Positions 47,605 to 56,597 of a DNA stretch of 64,000 nucleotides are shown here, piece after piece. This stretch comes from an uncultured Bacteroidales bacterium (GTDB lineage: Bacteria > Bacteroidota > Bacteroidia > Bacteroidales > UBA932), in assembly GCA_944323775.1 (NCBI GenBank), contig CALUTT010000027.1:45003-109002 (forward strand), written 5' to 3'. The position numbers and the translations under genes are program-made. Below the pieces are notes generated by a model. That model saw nothing but the letters and a program-made list of their open reading frames with translations, was not told the origin of the DNA and searched no databases. Position 1 is the stretch's first letter, and each line of letters starts with the position of its first letter.

Positions 47605-48459
47605 ATGAAACGCACGATATCGATACTGGCGGCGGCATTCGCCTCCATGCAGCTGCTCCAGGCACAGCAGAGCCTCGTGCCTGACAGCACGTTCGTCACC
47701 GGGGCCGAGCCGGCAAAGCAGGAACTGATCAACGACTACTCGATGATAGGCGTCAACTATGGCGTGACCTTCTCCAACATGTACTACAGTCCGAGCAGGC
47801 ACAACAGAGCCTATGTCTTCTCGCCGAACTACATAAGCATCATGTACACCAAGTACAGCAAGATGTTCGGATACATCCCCAACTTCGGGTTCAGCATCGG
47901 CGTGGCGACCGGCAACGAAGGCTTTGCATTCAAGCCCAACCCGCAAAGCGGCTATGTAGACAACGTGGACGGAGCCCAGAGAGCCTCGATCAGAGTCATC
48001 GAAGTCCCCATGCTCGCACAGGGCCACGTAGACTTCGACCCCCTGAAACTCATGATAAGCGCCGGAATATACGGCGGCTGGAGGCTCGGGATACAGAGGA
48101 GCGGCCCGGAGCTTGACCCGCAGTGGCAGAACGCATTCCGCGACTACGAGAACCGCTTCGACTACGGTCTTCAGGGAGGCGCCGGAATCGCGTTCATGCT
48201 CGATCCGGTCGAGATACACTTCAACTGCAACATAAGATGGTCATGGTCCAGCATCTACCAGCCGGACTACCACGACAAATACTATTTCAACTATGCCTAT
48301 CCCCTGGACATATACGCTACGGTCGGAGTGCATTTCCAGATCACCAAGCGCAGGGGAAAGACACGCAGGGAACTGCGCAGGCAAGCCTACGAGCAAGTTT
48401 ATGGAAAGGATCAAGACAGTACAGGTCAGGATAGGCAAGACACTGAGCATAGGCTCTGA
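47605..48459 (+). CDS. Outer-membrane beta-barrel-like protein, unknown function
   Basis: A 284-residue protein with signal peptide MKRTISILAAAFASMQLLQAQ. Alternating aromatic strands (MIGVNYGVTFSNMYYSP, YIPNFGFSIGVATGN, VGVHFQITKRRG) suggest a small barrel of the outer-membrane protein beta-barrel type. After the last strand there is a basic, polar tail of about 40 residues. Its final 59 bases overlap the ispG start in another frame. No specific family is recognised. Its tight spacing to the Ig-like lipoprotein suggests the two envelope proteins work together. Confidence 0.8.
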   Translation: MKRTISILAAAFASMQLLQAQQSLVPDSTFVTGAEPAKQELINDYSMIGVNYGVTFSNMYYSPSRHNRAYVFSPNYISIMYTKYSKMFGYIPNFGFSIGVATGNEGFAFKPNPQSGYVDNVDGAQRASIRVIEVPMLAQGHVDFDPLKLMISAGIYGGWRLGIQRSGPELDPQWQNAFRDYENRFDYGLQGGAGIAFMLDPVEIHFNCNIRWSWSSIYQPDYHDKYYFNYAYPLDIYATVGVHFQITKRRGKTRRELRRQAYEQVYGKDQDSTGQDRQDTEHRL

Positions 48460-49642
48460 GTCCCCCATCGTGATACAGACCATGTGCAACACGCACACCA
48501 ACGACGAACAGGCCACGGTCGCGCAATGCCTGAGACTGGCCGCAGCCGGGGCGCAGATGGTCAGGCTCACAGTCCCGGGACTTCAGGACATCCCCCACCT
48601 GAAGAACATCCACTCGGCACTCCGCGCCAAAGGATGCGAAATCCCGCTGGTGGCAGACATCCACTTCTCTTCCGAGACGGCGATCGCCGCCGCAGAGATA
48701 GTTGAAAAAGTCCGTATCAATCCCGGCAACTTCCACCCCGACCACCAGAAGGCAAGGGAGCAGTTCGCAAGACTGATAGACGTATGCAGGGAAAACGGGA
48801 CGGCCATCCGCATCGGACTCAACCACGGCTCACTCGGGAAATACATCACGGATCTCTACGGCAACACGCCGCACGCAATGGCGCTCGCCGCGATGGAATG
48901 GGTCAAGATGTGCACAGACGCCGGTTTCATGAACGTCGTGGTATCGCTGAAAGCCAGCAACACACTGGTCATGACAGAAGCATACAGGGAACTCTGCGGA
49001 ATGATGAAGGAGAGCGGCACAGTGTTCCCGATGCACGTCGGGGTCACCGAAGCAGGCAATTCGGAAAGCGGCAGAATCAAATCCTGCGTGGGAATAGCAA
49101 CATTGCTCCAGGAAGGGATAGGCGACACGATAAGGGTGTCCCTGACCGAAGACCCTGAAGCCGAACTTCCCGTGGCAAGATACCTTGCCGAACACGGAGC
49201 CGACGCCTCCTGCGGAGGCGATGCCATGCTGGACGCCGCAATCAAATGGGGTCCGAAACTGCTTCTGCGCGAAATCGACGAAATCCCGTCTTCGGAAAAA
49301 ATCCCCGAGCACCTCGCGGACGAAATCATGCAGGCCGCGAGAAGAAGGTTCTACAAACCGGAATACATTGCATGCCCGGGTTGCGGCAGGACCATGTACG
49401 ACCTGCAGAACACCTTCGAGCAGGTCAAGAAACGCACCGCACATCTAAAGGGCATGGTCATCGCCGTCATGGGATGCATAGTCAACGGACCGGGCGAAAT
49501 GGCCGATGCAGACTGGGGATACGTAGGCGAAGGAGGCGGCAAGGTCTCGATCTACAGGAAAGGCACACCTGTGCTCAGGCACGTGCCCGACAGCGAAGCC
49601 ATTGACCGGCTGCTCGAACTCATCGAGGCGGAAGGGCACTGA
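48401..49642 (+). CDS. ispG: IspG (GcpE), 4-hydroxy-3-methylbut-2-enyl diphosphate synthase, shortened form
   Basis: This iron-sulfur enzyme performs the penultimate step of the MEP isoprenoid pathway. The start MERIKTVQVRIGKT at 48401 matches the family N-terminus; the ATG at 48293 adds unrelated residues. Cluster cysteines C325, C328 and C359 and Glu366 are visible in CPGCGRTMYDLQ and MGCIVNGPGEMADADWGYVG. These blocks, with RIGLNHGSLGKYI and TEAGNSESGRIKS, resemble the large plant/Chlamydia/Bacteroidota type. That type carries an extra A* domain of about 200 residues between the barrel and the iron-sulfur domain. Here only about 60 residues lie between, giving 413 in all. It overlaps the preceding gene by 59 bases. 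Confidence 0.93.
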   Translation: MERIKTVQVRIGKTLSIGSESPIVIQTMCNTHTNDEQATVAQCLRLAAAGAQMVRLTVPGLQDIPHLKNIHSALRAKGCEIPLVADIHFSSETAIAAAEIVEKVRINPGNFHPDHQKAREQFARLIDVCRENGTAIRIGLNHGSLGKYITDLYGNTPHAMALAAMEWVKMCTDAGFMNVVVSLKASNTLVMTEAYRELCGMMKESGTVFPMHVGVTEAGNSESGRIKSCVGIATLLQEGIGDTIRVSLTEDPEAELPVARYLAEHGADASCGGDAMLDAAIKWGPKLLLREIDEIPSSEKIPEHLADEIMQAARRRFYKPEYIACPGCGRTMYDLQNTFEQVKKRTAHLKGMVIAVMGCIVNGPGEMADADWGYVGEGGGKVSIYRKGTPVLRHVPDSEAIDRLLELIEAEGH

Positions 49643-49658
49643 GGCCGCTTCCTCCCCC

Positions 49659-50873
49659 CTATTCTACATAAAGCAGGAGTCCTTTCAGATACTCGCCTTC
49701 CGGATGATATATGCTGACAGGATGATCGGCCCCCTGGCAGAACCTGTCGAGTATCCGGACGCTGCGGCCGGTCTGCGCGGCAGCGGAGAAGACGGTATTT
49801 GCAAACGTGATCTTGTCAACGACCTGGGAACAGCTGAAAGTGAAAACCAGTCCGCCGGGAGCCACCTTTGAAATGGCAGACGCATTGAGCCGCTGATATG
49901 CCCTGAGGGCATTCTTCAAAGCACCGCGGTGCTTGGCAAAAGCCGGAGGATCGACGATCATCAGGTCATACTTCCCGGCTTCGCTCGATGCGAGGAAATC
50001 CATTGCGTCAGCACAGTAATTGCCGAAAGTGACCTCGCCGCACGAATCCCGGTTCGCAGCGATGTTCTTCTCCAGCAGAGAGACCGCCCTGGCAGAGGAA
50101 TCAACAGAGTCGACCGACTCCGCCCCACCCGATGCGGCGTAGATGCTGAAGCCGCCGGTATAGCAGAACAGGTTCAGCACCCTCCGTCCTGCAGCATACT
50201 TTCCGACCAGGGCACGGTTGTCCCTCTGGTCAAGGAAAAAGCCGGTCTTCTGTCCCTCAACCCAGTTCACAATGAAAGTCCTGCCGTTTTCCCTGACAGG
50301 CAGCTCATCCTGGACAAAGCCATCACGACGGTACAGATATCCGTCAACCAGGTCCAGTCCGGCCTTGAACGGAGCCGTTCCCGCACTCTTGTCATACACG
50401 GCCTTGAGCCTGTCCGTGAGCAGTTCTCGCAGGGCGTCGCATATGCGTCCCTTTGACCTGAACATCCCTACGGAATGAGCCTGAAGCACGCACACGCCGT
50501 CATACCAGTCGATTATCAGCCCCGGAAGGCCGTCGCCTTCGCCGTGCACGAGCCTGAAACAGGTAGTCGGGGCAGACTCCCCCGACGCATCGCAACGCAG
50601 GCCGACAGCTTCCCTTGCGGCAATGGCCCGCGCCAGAGACGCAGTCCAGAAGCCGGGGTCCCTCGGATCCCCGTCAAAAGACAGGATACGGACGGCAATG
50701 GACCCAAGCTGATAGTGGCCCATCGCAAGCATTTCACCCTCTGCGCTGTACACCGCGACTATGTCCCCTTCGGCAGGAGAACCCTGGATCTGCGCTATCG
50801 CACCGCTGAACACCCACGGGTGGAAACGGCGCAGCGACTCGTCACGGTTTTTCTTCAGAATTACCTTTATCAT
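49659..50873 (-). CDS. RlmI-family class I SAM-dependent rRNA methyltransferase
   Basis: A 404-residue methyltransferase. It has an N-terminal PUA domain (IKVILKKNRDESLRRFHPWVFSGAI), a middle domain (VQDELPVRENGRTFIVNWVEGQKTGFFLDQRDNR) and a Rossmann SAM-binding core (VLNLFCYTGGFSIYAASGGA, MIVDPPAFAKH). The DPPAF motif and PUA domain match the RlmI/YccW group, which methylates a 23S rRNA cytosine; the exact target is inferred. The start at 50873 is chosen over 50882. It overlaps the upstream exonuclease by 32 bases. Confidence 0.92.
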   Translation of the reverse strand: MIKVILKKNRDESLRRFHPWVFSGAIAQIQGSPAEGDIVAVYSAEGEMLAMGHYQLGSIAVRILSFDGDPRDPGFWTASLARAIAAREAVGLRCDASGESAPTTCFRLVHGEGDGLPGLIIDWYDGVCVLQAHSVGMFRSKGRICDALRELLTDRLKAVYDKSAGTAPFKAGLDLVDGYLYRRDGFVQDELPVRENGRTFIVNWVEGQKTGFFLDQRDNRALVGKYAAGRRVLNLFCYTGGFSIYAASGGAESVDSVDSSARAVSLLEKNIAANRDSCGEVTFGNYCADAMDFLASSEAGKYDLMIVDPPAFAKHRGALKNALRAYQRLNASAISKVAPGGLVFTFSCSQVVDKITFANTVFSAAAQTGRSVRILDRFCQGADHPVSIYHPEGEYLKGLLLYVE

Positions 50874-51510
50874 TGGCTGCATTCTGTTCTTTTGGACTGT
50901 TGTTCATCTGCTCTGGCGTCAGAGGATTCTTCTCCGACTTCAGGAGCTTGAGATACATCTCGCGGCAGATCCACGCATCTGTTGCCGCATACATCTTCTG
51001 GGCATCGGAGAACTCCTTGGCCTCCCAGTTCGAGAGCTGCTGGGTCTTCGAGATGCGGCAACCGAGAATGATGGCCGCCATCTTCTTGACACTCTTGTCC
51101 CGTATTCCCCATTCACAGACTATCTTCTGGAGATCCACAAAAGACTTCGCCTCGAACTTCCCGTAATACTGAAGACCACGGACATCATCGTGGACGGCAG
51201 CGCCGACCTTGATAATATGGGGGTTTGAAAGCACCGCACACATCAGCCGCCGCATTCCGAGCCTGTTCACCCTGAACAGGAAAGCCTTGTCGGCTCCGGA
51301 AAGCTGCAGCAGCGCGACATGGTTGTGCGGCTGTCCGGGAGAGAAAACGGGACGGGTCTCGGTATCGAAGCCGATTACCTTCTGGGTCATGAGATAGGCT
51401 ATGGCCCTGGCGTATTCGAGCCCTGGTTTCTCGATAATGTGGATCTTGCCGGGAAAACTTCCTGGCGGTAGTTTTTCGATTTCGTCAGGCAGTATGCTAA
51501 TTCTGTACAT
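50842..51510 (-). CDS. DEDDy 3'-5' exonuclease domain protein (RNase D-like)
   Basis: A 222-residue cytoplasmic protein made of a single 3'-5' exonuclease domain. Exonuclease motifs are VIGFDTETRP (Exo I, DxE), KVGAAVHDDVRGLQ (Exo II) and YAATDAWICREMY (Exo III, YxxxD). It lacks the HRDC domain of true RNase D. A polar tail of about 30 residues (PEQMNNSPKEQN) follows. It probably acts on RNA or DNA 3' ends. It overlaps both neighbours, by 14 bases upstream and 32 downstream, so it belongs to a coupled five-gene cluster. Confidence 0.9.
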   Translation of the reverse strand: MYRISILPDEIEKLPPGSFPGKIHIIEKPGLEYARAIAYLMTQKVIGFDTETRPVFSPGQPHNHVALLQLSGADKAFLFRVNRLGMRRLMCAVLSNPHIIKVGAAVHDDVRGLQYYGKFEAKSFVDLQKIVCEWGIRDKSVKKMAAIILGCRISKTQQLSNWEAKEFSDAQKMYAATDAWICREMYLKLLKSEKNPLTPEQMNNSPKEQNAANDKGNSEEKP

Positions 51511-52609
51511 AAGATGCCGGTATCAGTATGATTGAACCGTCGTCCGTGTCAGGCTTGGCGACTGGCACGTACGTCTCGGTCTGGACAAAGGATATGTTGT
51601 GTGTAAAGATATTGCGTTCACGCATTATGGCATGACAGTGCGAGACCACCTCCGAAAAGCCGTCCAGCAGGACGAAGTCCCTGGCAATCAGGCGGCCGTA
51701 GGTCATCGAGCTCTTGCTCATCACTGATATCATGTCGGCAAGCTCGCTCTTGAGGGAGTCCACGTTGACCTGAAGGTCATTGACGATCACTGCGTCCAGA
51801 GGACGCGAGAACCTCGACGCATAGCTTGCGACCAGACTGTGAAGCAGCAGGCTGTCAGAGCCTGCCTGAGACGGGAACACAAAGCAGCGTGAATCGGAAG
51901 AAGAGTGGGCAGCGGCAGCCTTATCAAACGCGCCGGCGTACATCAGGCTGTCGGCATACGAAAGGTCGGCCAGAATCCCGACATTGAGCGCCCGGCCGCT
52001 GTTCCTGGAGAAAAGCTTATCCAGCATGCAGTCCATGGGGGCGATGACGGGGACGTCGCATCCCGTACTTCTGAACAGGGTGTCAACGTCAAAGGCTCCG
52101 AACTCCGACATCAGAGGATCGCCGAGTATGACCAGCTTGGCAGGGGCCTTGGAGGACATGCCCTGAATGTCGTATGGACTGACATGGACCACAGTGTCCA
52201 GGGCGGCGATCACCTTGCGGACTGTCTTCTCCCTGAACGCCACTGCGGCGGCACTGTCACGCAAATCCCCGCTGGGGCTGTCATCAGCAATGCACACCAG
52301 GGTCTCGCCGGCAAAGTCAGGCAGCCCGTCAGGCGCGAGCCTGGCGTCGACATTGTCGCGTTCGTCACACGCTGCAAAACGGTCTGCGAAAGTAGCGCAC
52401 TGCTCGGAGCGGCCCAGCAGCACGATCGAGCCGGACGGCCTCGGATGAGACACGGACTCGAGAATACCGAGAGCATGCTGATCATTGCCGGCTATCACGG
52501 ATTCCACATACGGCACAGTCGTCCGCGACGGAAGTCCGGGACGCGAACAGGCATACATGACACAGGCAGTGGCGGCAAGCACGAGCGCCGACTTCATAAA
52601 AGTTTTCAT
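51497..52609 (-). CDS. Lipoprotein of unknown function, possible periplasmic-binding-protein fold
   Basis: I do not recognise this 370-residue protein. The start at 52609 (MKTFMKSALVLAATACVMYAC) gives a lipoprotein signal with lipid on C21; the in-frame ATG at 52714 lies inside pssA. The body alternates strands and helices: GSIVLLGRSEQCATFADRFA, KLVILGDPLMSEFGAFDVD, ALNVGILADLSYADSLMYAG and LDAVIVNDLQVNVDSLKSEL. This suggests a two-lobed Rossmann-like fold such as type I solute-binding proteins; that is a weak inference. It overlaps pssA by four bases and the exonuclease gene by 14. Placement among phospholipid and RNA genes gives no clear role. Confidence 0.72.
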   Translation of the reverse strand: MKTFMKSALVLAATACVMYACSRPGLPSRTTVPYVESVIAGNDQHALGILESVSHPRPSGSIVLLGRSEQCATFADRFAACDERDNVDARLAPDGLPDFAGETLVCIADDSPSGDLRDSAAAVAFREKTVRKVIAALDTVVHVSPYDIQGMSSKAPAKLVILGDPLMSEFGAFDVDTLFRSTGCDVPVIAPMDCMLDKLFSRNSGRALNVGILADLSYADSLMYAGAFDKAAAAHSSSDSRCFVFPSQAGSDSLLLHSLVASYASRFSRPLDAVIVNDLQVNVDSLKSELADMISVMSKSSMTYGRLIARDFVLLDGFSEVVSHCHAIMRERNIFTHNISFVQTETYVPVAKPDTDDGSIILIPASYVQN

Positions 52610-53322
52610 ATATGAGCTACTGAACAGGCCAGGTTCCCCACAATGTAGAGCAACATGGCGGAAAAGACTGCAAAAGACCAGTGCAGGCCGGCAAGCGCGC
52701 ACACGGCGGCACAAAGCACCACCGCAAGCACAAGCACAGAGCGCTTGATCTTCAGGGAACGGCCGTCACCCTTGTGGAACTTCAGTGACAGCATCCTCAG
52801 ACGGCAGACGAGCAGGGCGCTCATGACCACGGAAAGCACCGGCAGGAAAACCGGTCCGGAAGCCCACCGCGCAAGGAAGGCTGAATCTCCGGAGCCTATC
52901 AGGCAGCACAGCGACGCGCAGAAAAGTGCATTGGCCGGAGTGGGAAGCCCGGCGAAATATGTCCCCTGGGAATCATCGATATTGAACTTCGCCAGCCTCA
53001 GGGCGCTGAAGATGACCATGAGCAGCGGCGCCCAGCAATACCAGGCCCCGGGCGAAAGCGTCTCCGACAGGTTGAAAAGCATGACCGACGGCAGAAGGCC
53101 GAAAGTCACCAGGTCGGAAAGCGAATCGAGTTCCTTGCCCAAATCGGAATAAGCACCCAGCAGCCTTGCGGCGAAACCGTCAAGGAAATCGCATACCGCA
53201 CCGGCTATCATGAACGCGAAGGCAGCGTCGAACTCCCTCCTGAACGCAAACACGACCCCGACGGCCCCGCAGAGCAGGTTCATCGAGGTTATCGTGTTGG
53301 GTATTGAACTCCGAAGCGTCAT
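52606..53322 (-). CDS. pssA: CDP-diacylglycerol-serine O-phosphatidyltransferase
   Basis: A 238-residue inner-membrane enzyme making phosphatidylserine, the precursor of phosphatidylethanolamine. The CDP-alcohol phosphotransferase signature is complete: DGFAARLLGAYSDLGKELDSLSD (DGxxAR-x8-G-x3-D-x3-D) at about 46-68, given here by its key residues. About seven hydrophobic helices and the opening SIPNTITSMNLLCG fit bacterial type II PssA. It shares one base with the protease stop (TAATG) and four with the lipoprotein start. Confidence 0.93.
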   Translation of the reverse strand: MTLRSSIPNTITSMNLLCGAVGVVFAFRREFDAAFAFMIAGAVCDFLDGFAARLLGAYSDLGKELDSLSDLVTFGLLPSVMLFNLSETLSPGAWYCWAPLLMVIFSALRLAKFNIDDSQGTYFAGLPTPANALFCASLCCLIGSGDSAFLARWASGPVFLPVLSVVMSALLVCRLRMLSLKFHKGDGRSLKIKRSVLVLAVVLCAAVCALAGLHWSFAVFSAMLLYIVGNLACSVAHI

Positions 53323-54521
53323 TACCTTATTCCGAGACGCTTCTTGAGGTCCTTGGGCAGAGCTGACTTGTGCAGCATAATGTCCATGCTCTGGGCCTTG
53401 ACGAACGACTCGGTCACATACCAGATGCCATGATACTTCCCGGAATTGCCCCAGGAGTTCTTGACCATGTAGTACTTCTTGCCGTCCTGGTCACGCGCTA
53501 TTCCGAAAATGTGCATGCCATGGTCGTCGGTAATGGTCTTGTTGTCGAAATCCTCCTGGCGGCTCTGCTCGCTGACCTCTTCCTCGACAATGACCACGGG
53601 AGCCTTGTCATCAGCGCCGTCCTCTTCCTTGCCGACCCAGCGTTCCTGGTCGGAGCCGGGAGCGGAACTGGCCTCGACATCGATGAAGATGCCCAGCCCG
53701 TCGCGCGTGAATCCCGCATGGCTGACGTCAGTGCCCCAGGCCACCGTGTATCCGTTCATGATTGCCGCGTCGAGCACCTCCATGAACTCGTCAAGCGGGA
53801 TATTGTAAAGGACATCCCACCTCCAGTTGTCTGAAACCTCAAGAGGGCACCATTCATAGTACGGCTGGTATGAGAAAGACCCGAGGGTGATATAGTCGTC
53901 AGGATTGATCTTCATGGCGTCACGGTAGCTGAAAGGATCGTATTCAGTGCCGTTGACGGTGAAAGTCTCGGGATATTTTCCGAGATAAGCGTCAAGTATG
54001 GCCTGGAAGCCGGGCTTCCACGCAGTGGTGAGTGTCCTGTTGGGGTTCTTCGCGACGGCAGAGATGTATCCGCGCAATACCGCATCAAGCTCAGACTGGG
54101 CAGGGAGAGTGGTGCCGTAGTTCATTCCTGTCATCTCGCTCTGGGGCACAATGCCATAGTCCCTTACGATATGCAGGACATCGTCCGCCTCGGATCCCGC
54201 GCTGAAAGTCAGGTTGCCGTCAAGACGGACGTATTTTTCCGCCCTGTCCATATATGAATGCGACACTACAAAGAATTCAGAGAAGTCGGGATAGTCCGCA
54301 GTATCCTTGATGCCGGCGAGCCTGATGGCCTCAGACTCAAGGAAGCTGATGGTGGAATAAGCCCAGCAGGTGCCGCTGTTTGCCTGGTCCTTGACGGAGG
54401 TGACAGGGTTGGCCTTCACGGTCGTGAAGGTGAACTCCGCGTCGGCCAGGGGGTTAGACCTCTGTGCGACTGCAGACATGCACGCGCATGCCAGAAACGC
54501 AGAAATGACAAACTTCTTCAT
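53322..54521 (-). CDS. C1B cysteine aminopeptidase (PepC/bleomycin hydrolase-like), exported
   Basis: A 399-residue papain-fold peptidase. The catalytic Cys is C52 in DQANSGTCWAYS, the His is H337 in HGMHIFG and the Asn is N355 in MVKNSWG, the C1B arrangement. Unlike classic cytosolic PepC it has a signal peptide (MKKFVISAFLACACMSAVAQ), as many Bacteroidota homologues do, so it should act in the periplasm or outside. The start at 54521 is preferred over 54527. It is the first gene of a coupled cluster with pssA. Confidence 0.92.
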   Translation of the reverse strand: MKKFVISAFLACACMSAVAQRSNPLADAEFTFTTVKANPVTSVKDQANSGTCWAYSTISFLESEAIRLAGIKDTADYPDFSEFFVVSHSYMDRAEKYVRLDGNLTFSAGSEADDVLHIVRDYGIVPQSEMTGMNYGTTLPAQSELDAVLRGYISAVAKNPNRTLTTAWKPGFQAILDAYLGKYPETFTVNGTEYDPFSYRDAMKINPDDYITLGSFSYQPYYEWCPLEVSDNWRWDVLYNIPLDEFMEVLDAAIMNGYTVAWGTDVSHAGFTRDGLGIFIDVEASSAPGSDQERWVGKEEDGADDKAPVVIVEEEVSEQSRQEDFDNKTITDDHGMHIFGIARDQDGKKYYMVKNSWGNSGKYHGIWYVTESFVKAQSMDIMLHKSALPKDLKKRLGIR

Positions 54522-54581
54522 ATACATCTGATTTAATTTTTGCGGAAGCCGAAGTTACGAAAAATCCGTACGCAAAGCAAA

Positions 54582-54623
54582 TAAAAAGAAGATGACGGCC
54601 GGAAAGCTATTTCGGCCGTCATC
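54582..54623 (-). terminator. Terminator of gapA
   Basis: GATGACGGCCG (54591-54601) is a perfect complement of CGGCCGTCATC (54613-54623), with an 11-base loop. On the minus strand it is followed by TTCTTTTTAT. It lies 23 bases after the GAPDH stop. Confidence 0.88.
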
Positions 54624-54646
54624 CCAAAAAAACTTATGGACGCAGA

Positions 54647-55654
<1,008 letters not shown>

Positions 55655-55714
55655 CTATTAAATTAAAAATGTGTTTAAAAATCACGCTATGATTTCCATT
55701 CTGAAATCGCGCTG

Positions 55715-55722
55715 CAAATTTA
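55715..55722 (-). promoter_or_regulatory. -7 element of the gapA promoter
   Basis: Minus-strand TAAATTTG. With TTG on the minus strand at 55743-55745, the spacing is 20 bases. It overlaps the region of the divergent surE promoter (55747-55754). Confidence 0.65.
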
Positions 55723-55746
55723 TCAAAAAATCTCTTCAAAATCAAT

Positions 55747-55754
55747 TATCTTTG
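55747..55754 (+). promoter_or_regulatory. -7 element of the surE-lpxB promoter
   Basis: TATCTTTG, a full TAnnTTTG match, 15 bases before the surE ATG. No -33 TTTG is found at the right distance. Confidence 0.6.
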
Positions 55755-55769
55755 CATAAAAATATCGCA

Positions 55770-56597
55770 ATGAAGATACTTGTCACAAACGACGACGGAT
55801 ACAAGTCCAAAGGCCTTAATACACTGGCCCGAATACTCGCGCAATACGGCGAAGTCACGGTGGTCGCCCCCAAGAAACCGCAGAGCGGAATGTCAATGGC
55901 GGTGACCATGGGACTCAGGCCCATAGCGGTCAGGGAACTCGGCACCGACGAAGGGATACGCTGGTGGTACCTTGACGGAACGCCGGCCAGCTGCATCAAG
56001 TTCGGACTTGACAACATCCTCCACCCGGAAACGCCGGACCTGGTCGTAAGCGGAATCAACCACGGCAGCAACGCCGCGACAGCCGCACTGTACTCGGGCA
56101 CTCTGGGCGCAGCGATGGAAGGGGCGGTCAACGGCATCCCCGCAATCGGCGTCAGCCTCGACACCTTCGACCCGGACGCAGACTTCTCCGCCATTCGCAG
56201 CATGCTGCCCGGAATACTTGACAAGATACTCGGCGGCGATGCATGCAAACGCCGCGGGACCTACTACAACATCAATTTCCCCTGCCTCCCCCTGGACAGA
56301 ATCAAGGGAGTCAGAGTCAGCCGCATGGGTAAGGCCCACTGGGAAAGGGAATACAGGCCGTACAGGGAATTCCTGGCCTCCCTGGGAAAGACACCAGACG
56401 AACAGGCCGAGAAGTACATCGCCTCCAGCCTGCCGGACGAAAAGATATATGTCATGGCCGGAGACTTCACCAGCGACAGCGGCAACTGCGATGACGCCGA
56501 CCACCTGCTTGTCGAGCAGGGATACGTCACCGTGACCCCGCACAACATTGACAATACAGACACGGCAGAATACGACAGGCTATGCGCTATTATCTGA
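55770..56597 (+). CDS. surE: SurE-family 5'/3'-nucleotidase
   Basis: This 275-residue metal-dependent phosphatase removes phosphate from nucleoside monophosphates. The signature is complete: MKILVTNDDGYKSKGL at the N-terminus (metal ligands N7, D8, D9), PKKPQSGMSMAVT, and VVSGINHGSNAATAALYSGTLGAAMEG. The start at 55770 directly follows a -7 element and matches the family; the ATG at 55671 is too early. It overlaps lpxB by 16 bases. Confidence 0.95.
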   Translation: MKILVTNDDGYKSKGLNTLARILAQYGEVTVVAPKKPQSGMSMAVTMGLRPIAVRELGTDEGIRWWYLDGTPASCIKFGLDNILHPETPDLVVSGINHGSNAATAALYSGTLGAAMEGAVNGIPAIGVSLDTFDPDADFSAIRSMLPGILDKILGGDACKRRGTYYNINFPCLPLDRIKGVRVSRMGKAHWEREYRPYREFLASLGKTPDEQAEKYIASSLPDEKIYVMAGDFTSDSGNCDDADHLLVEQGYVTVTPHNIDNTDTAEYDRLCAII

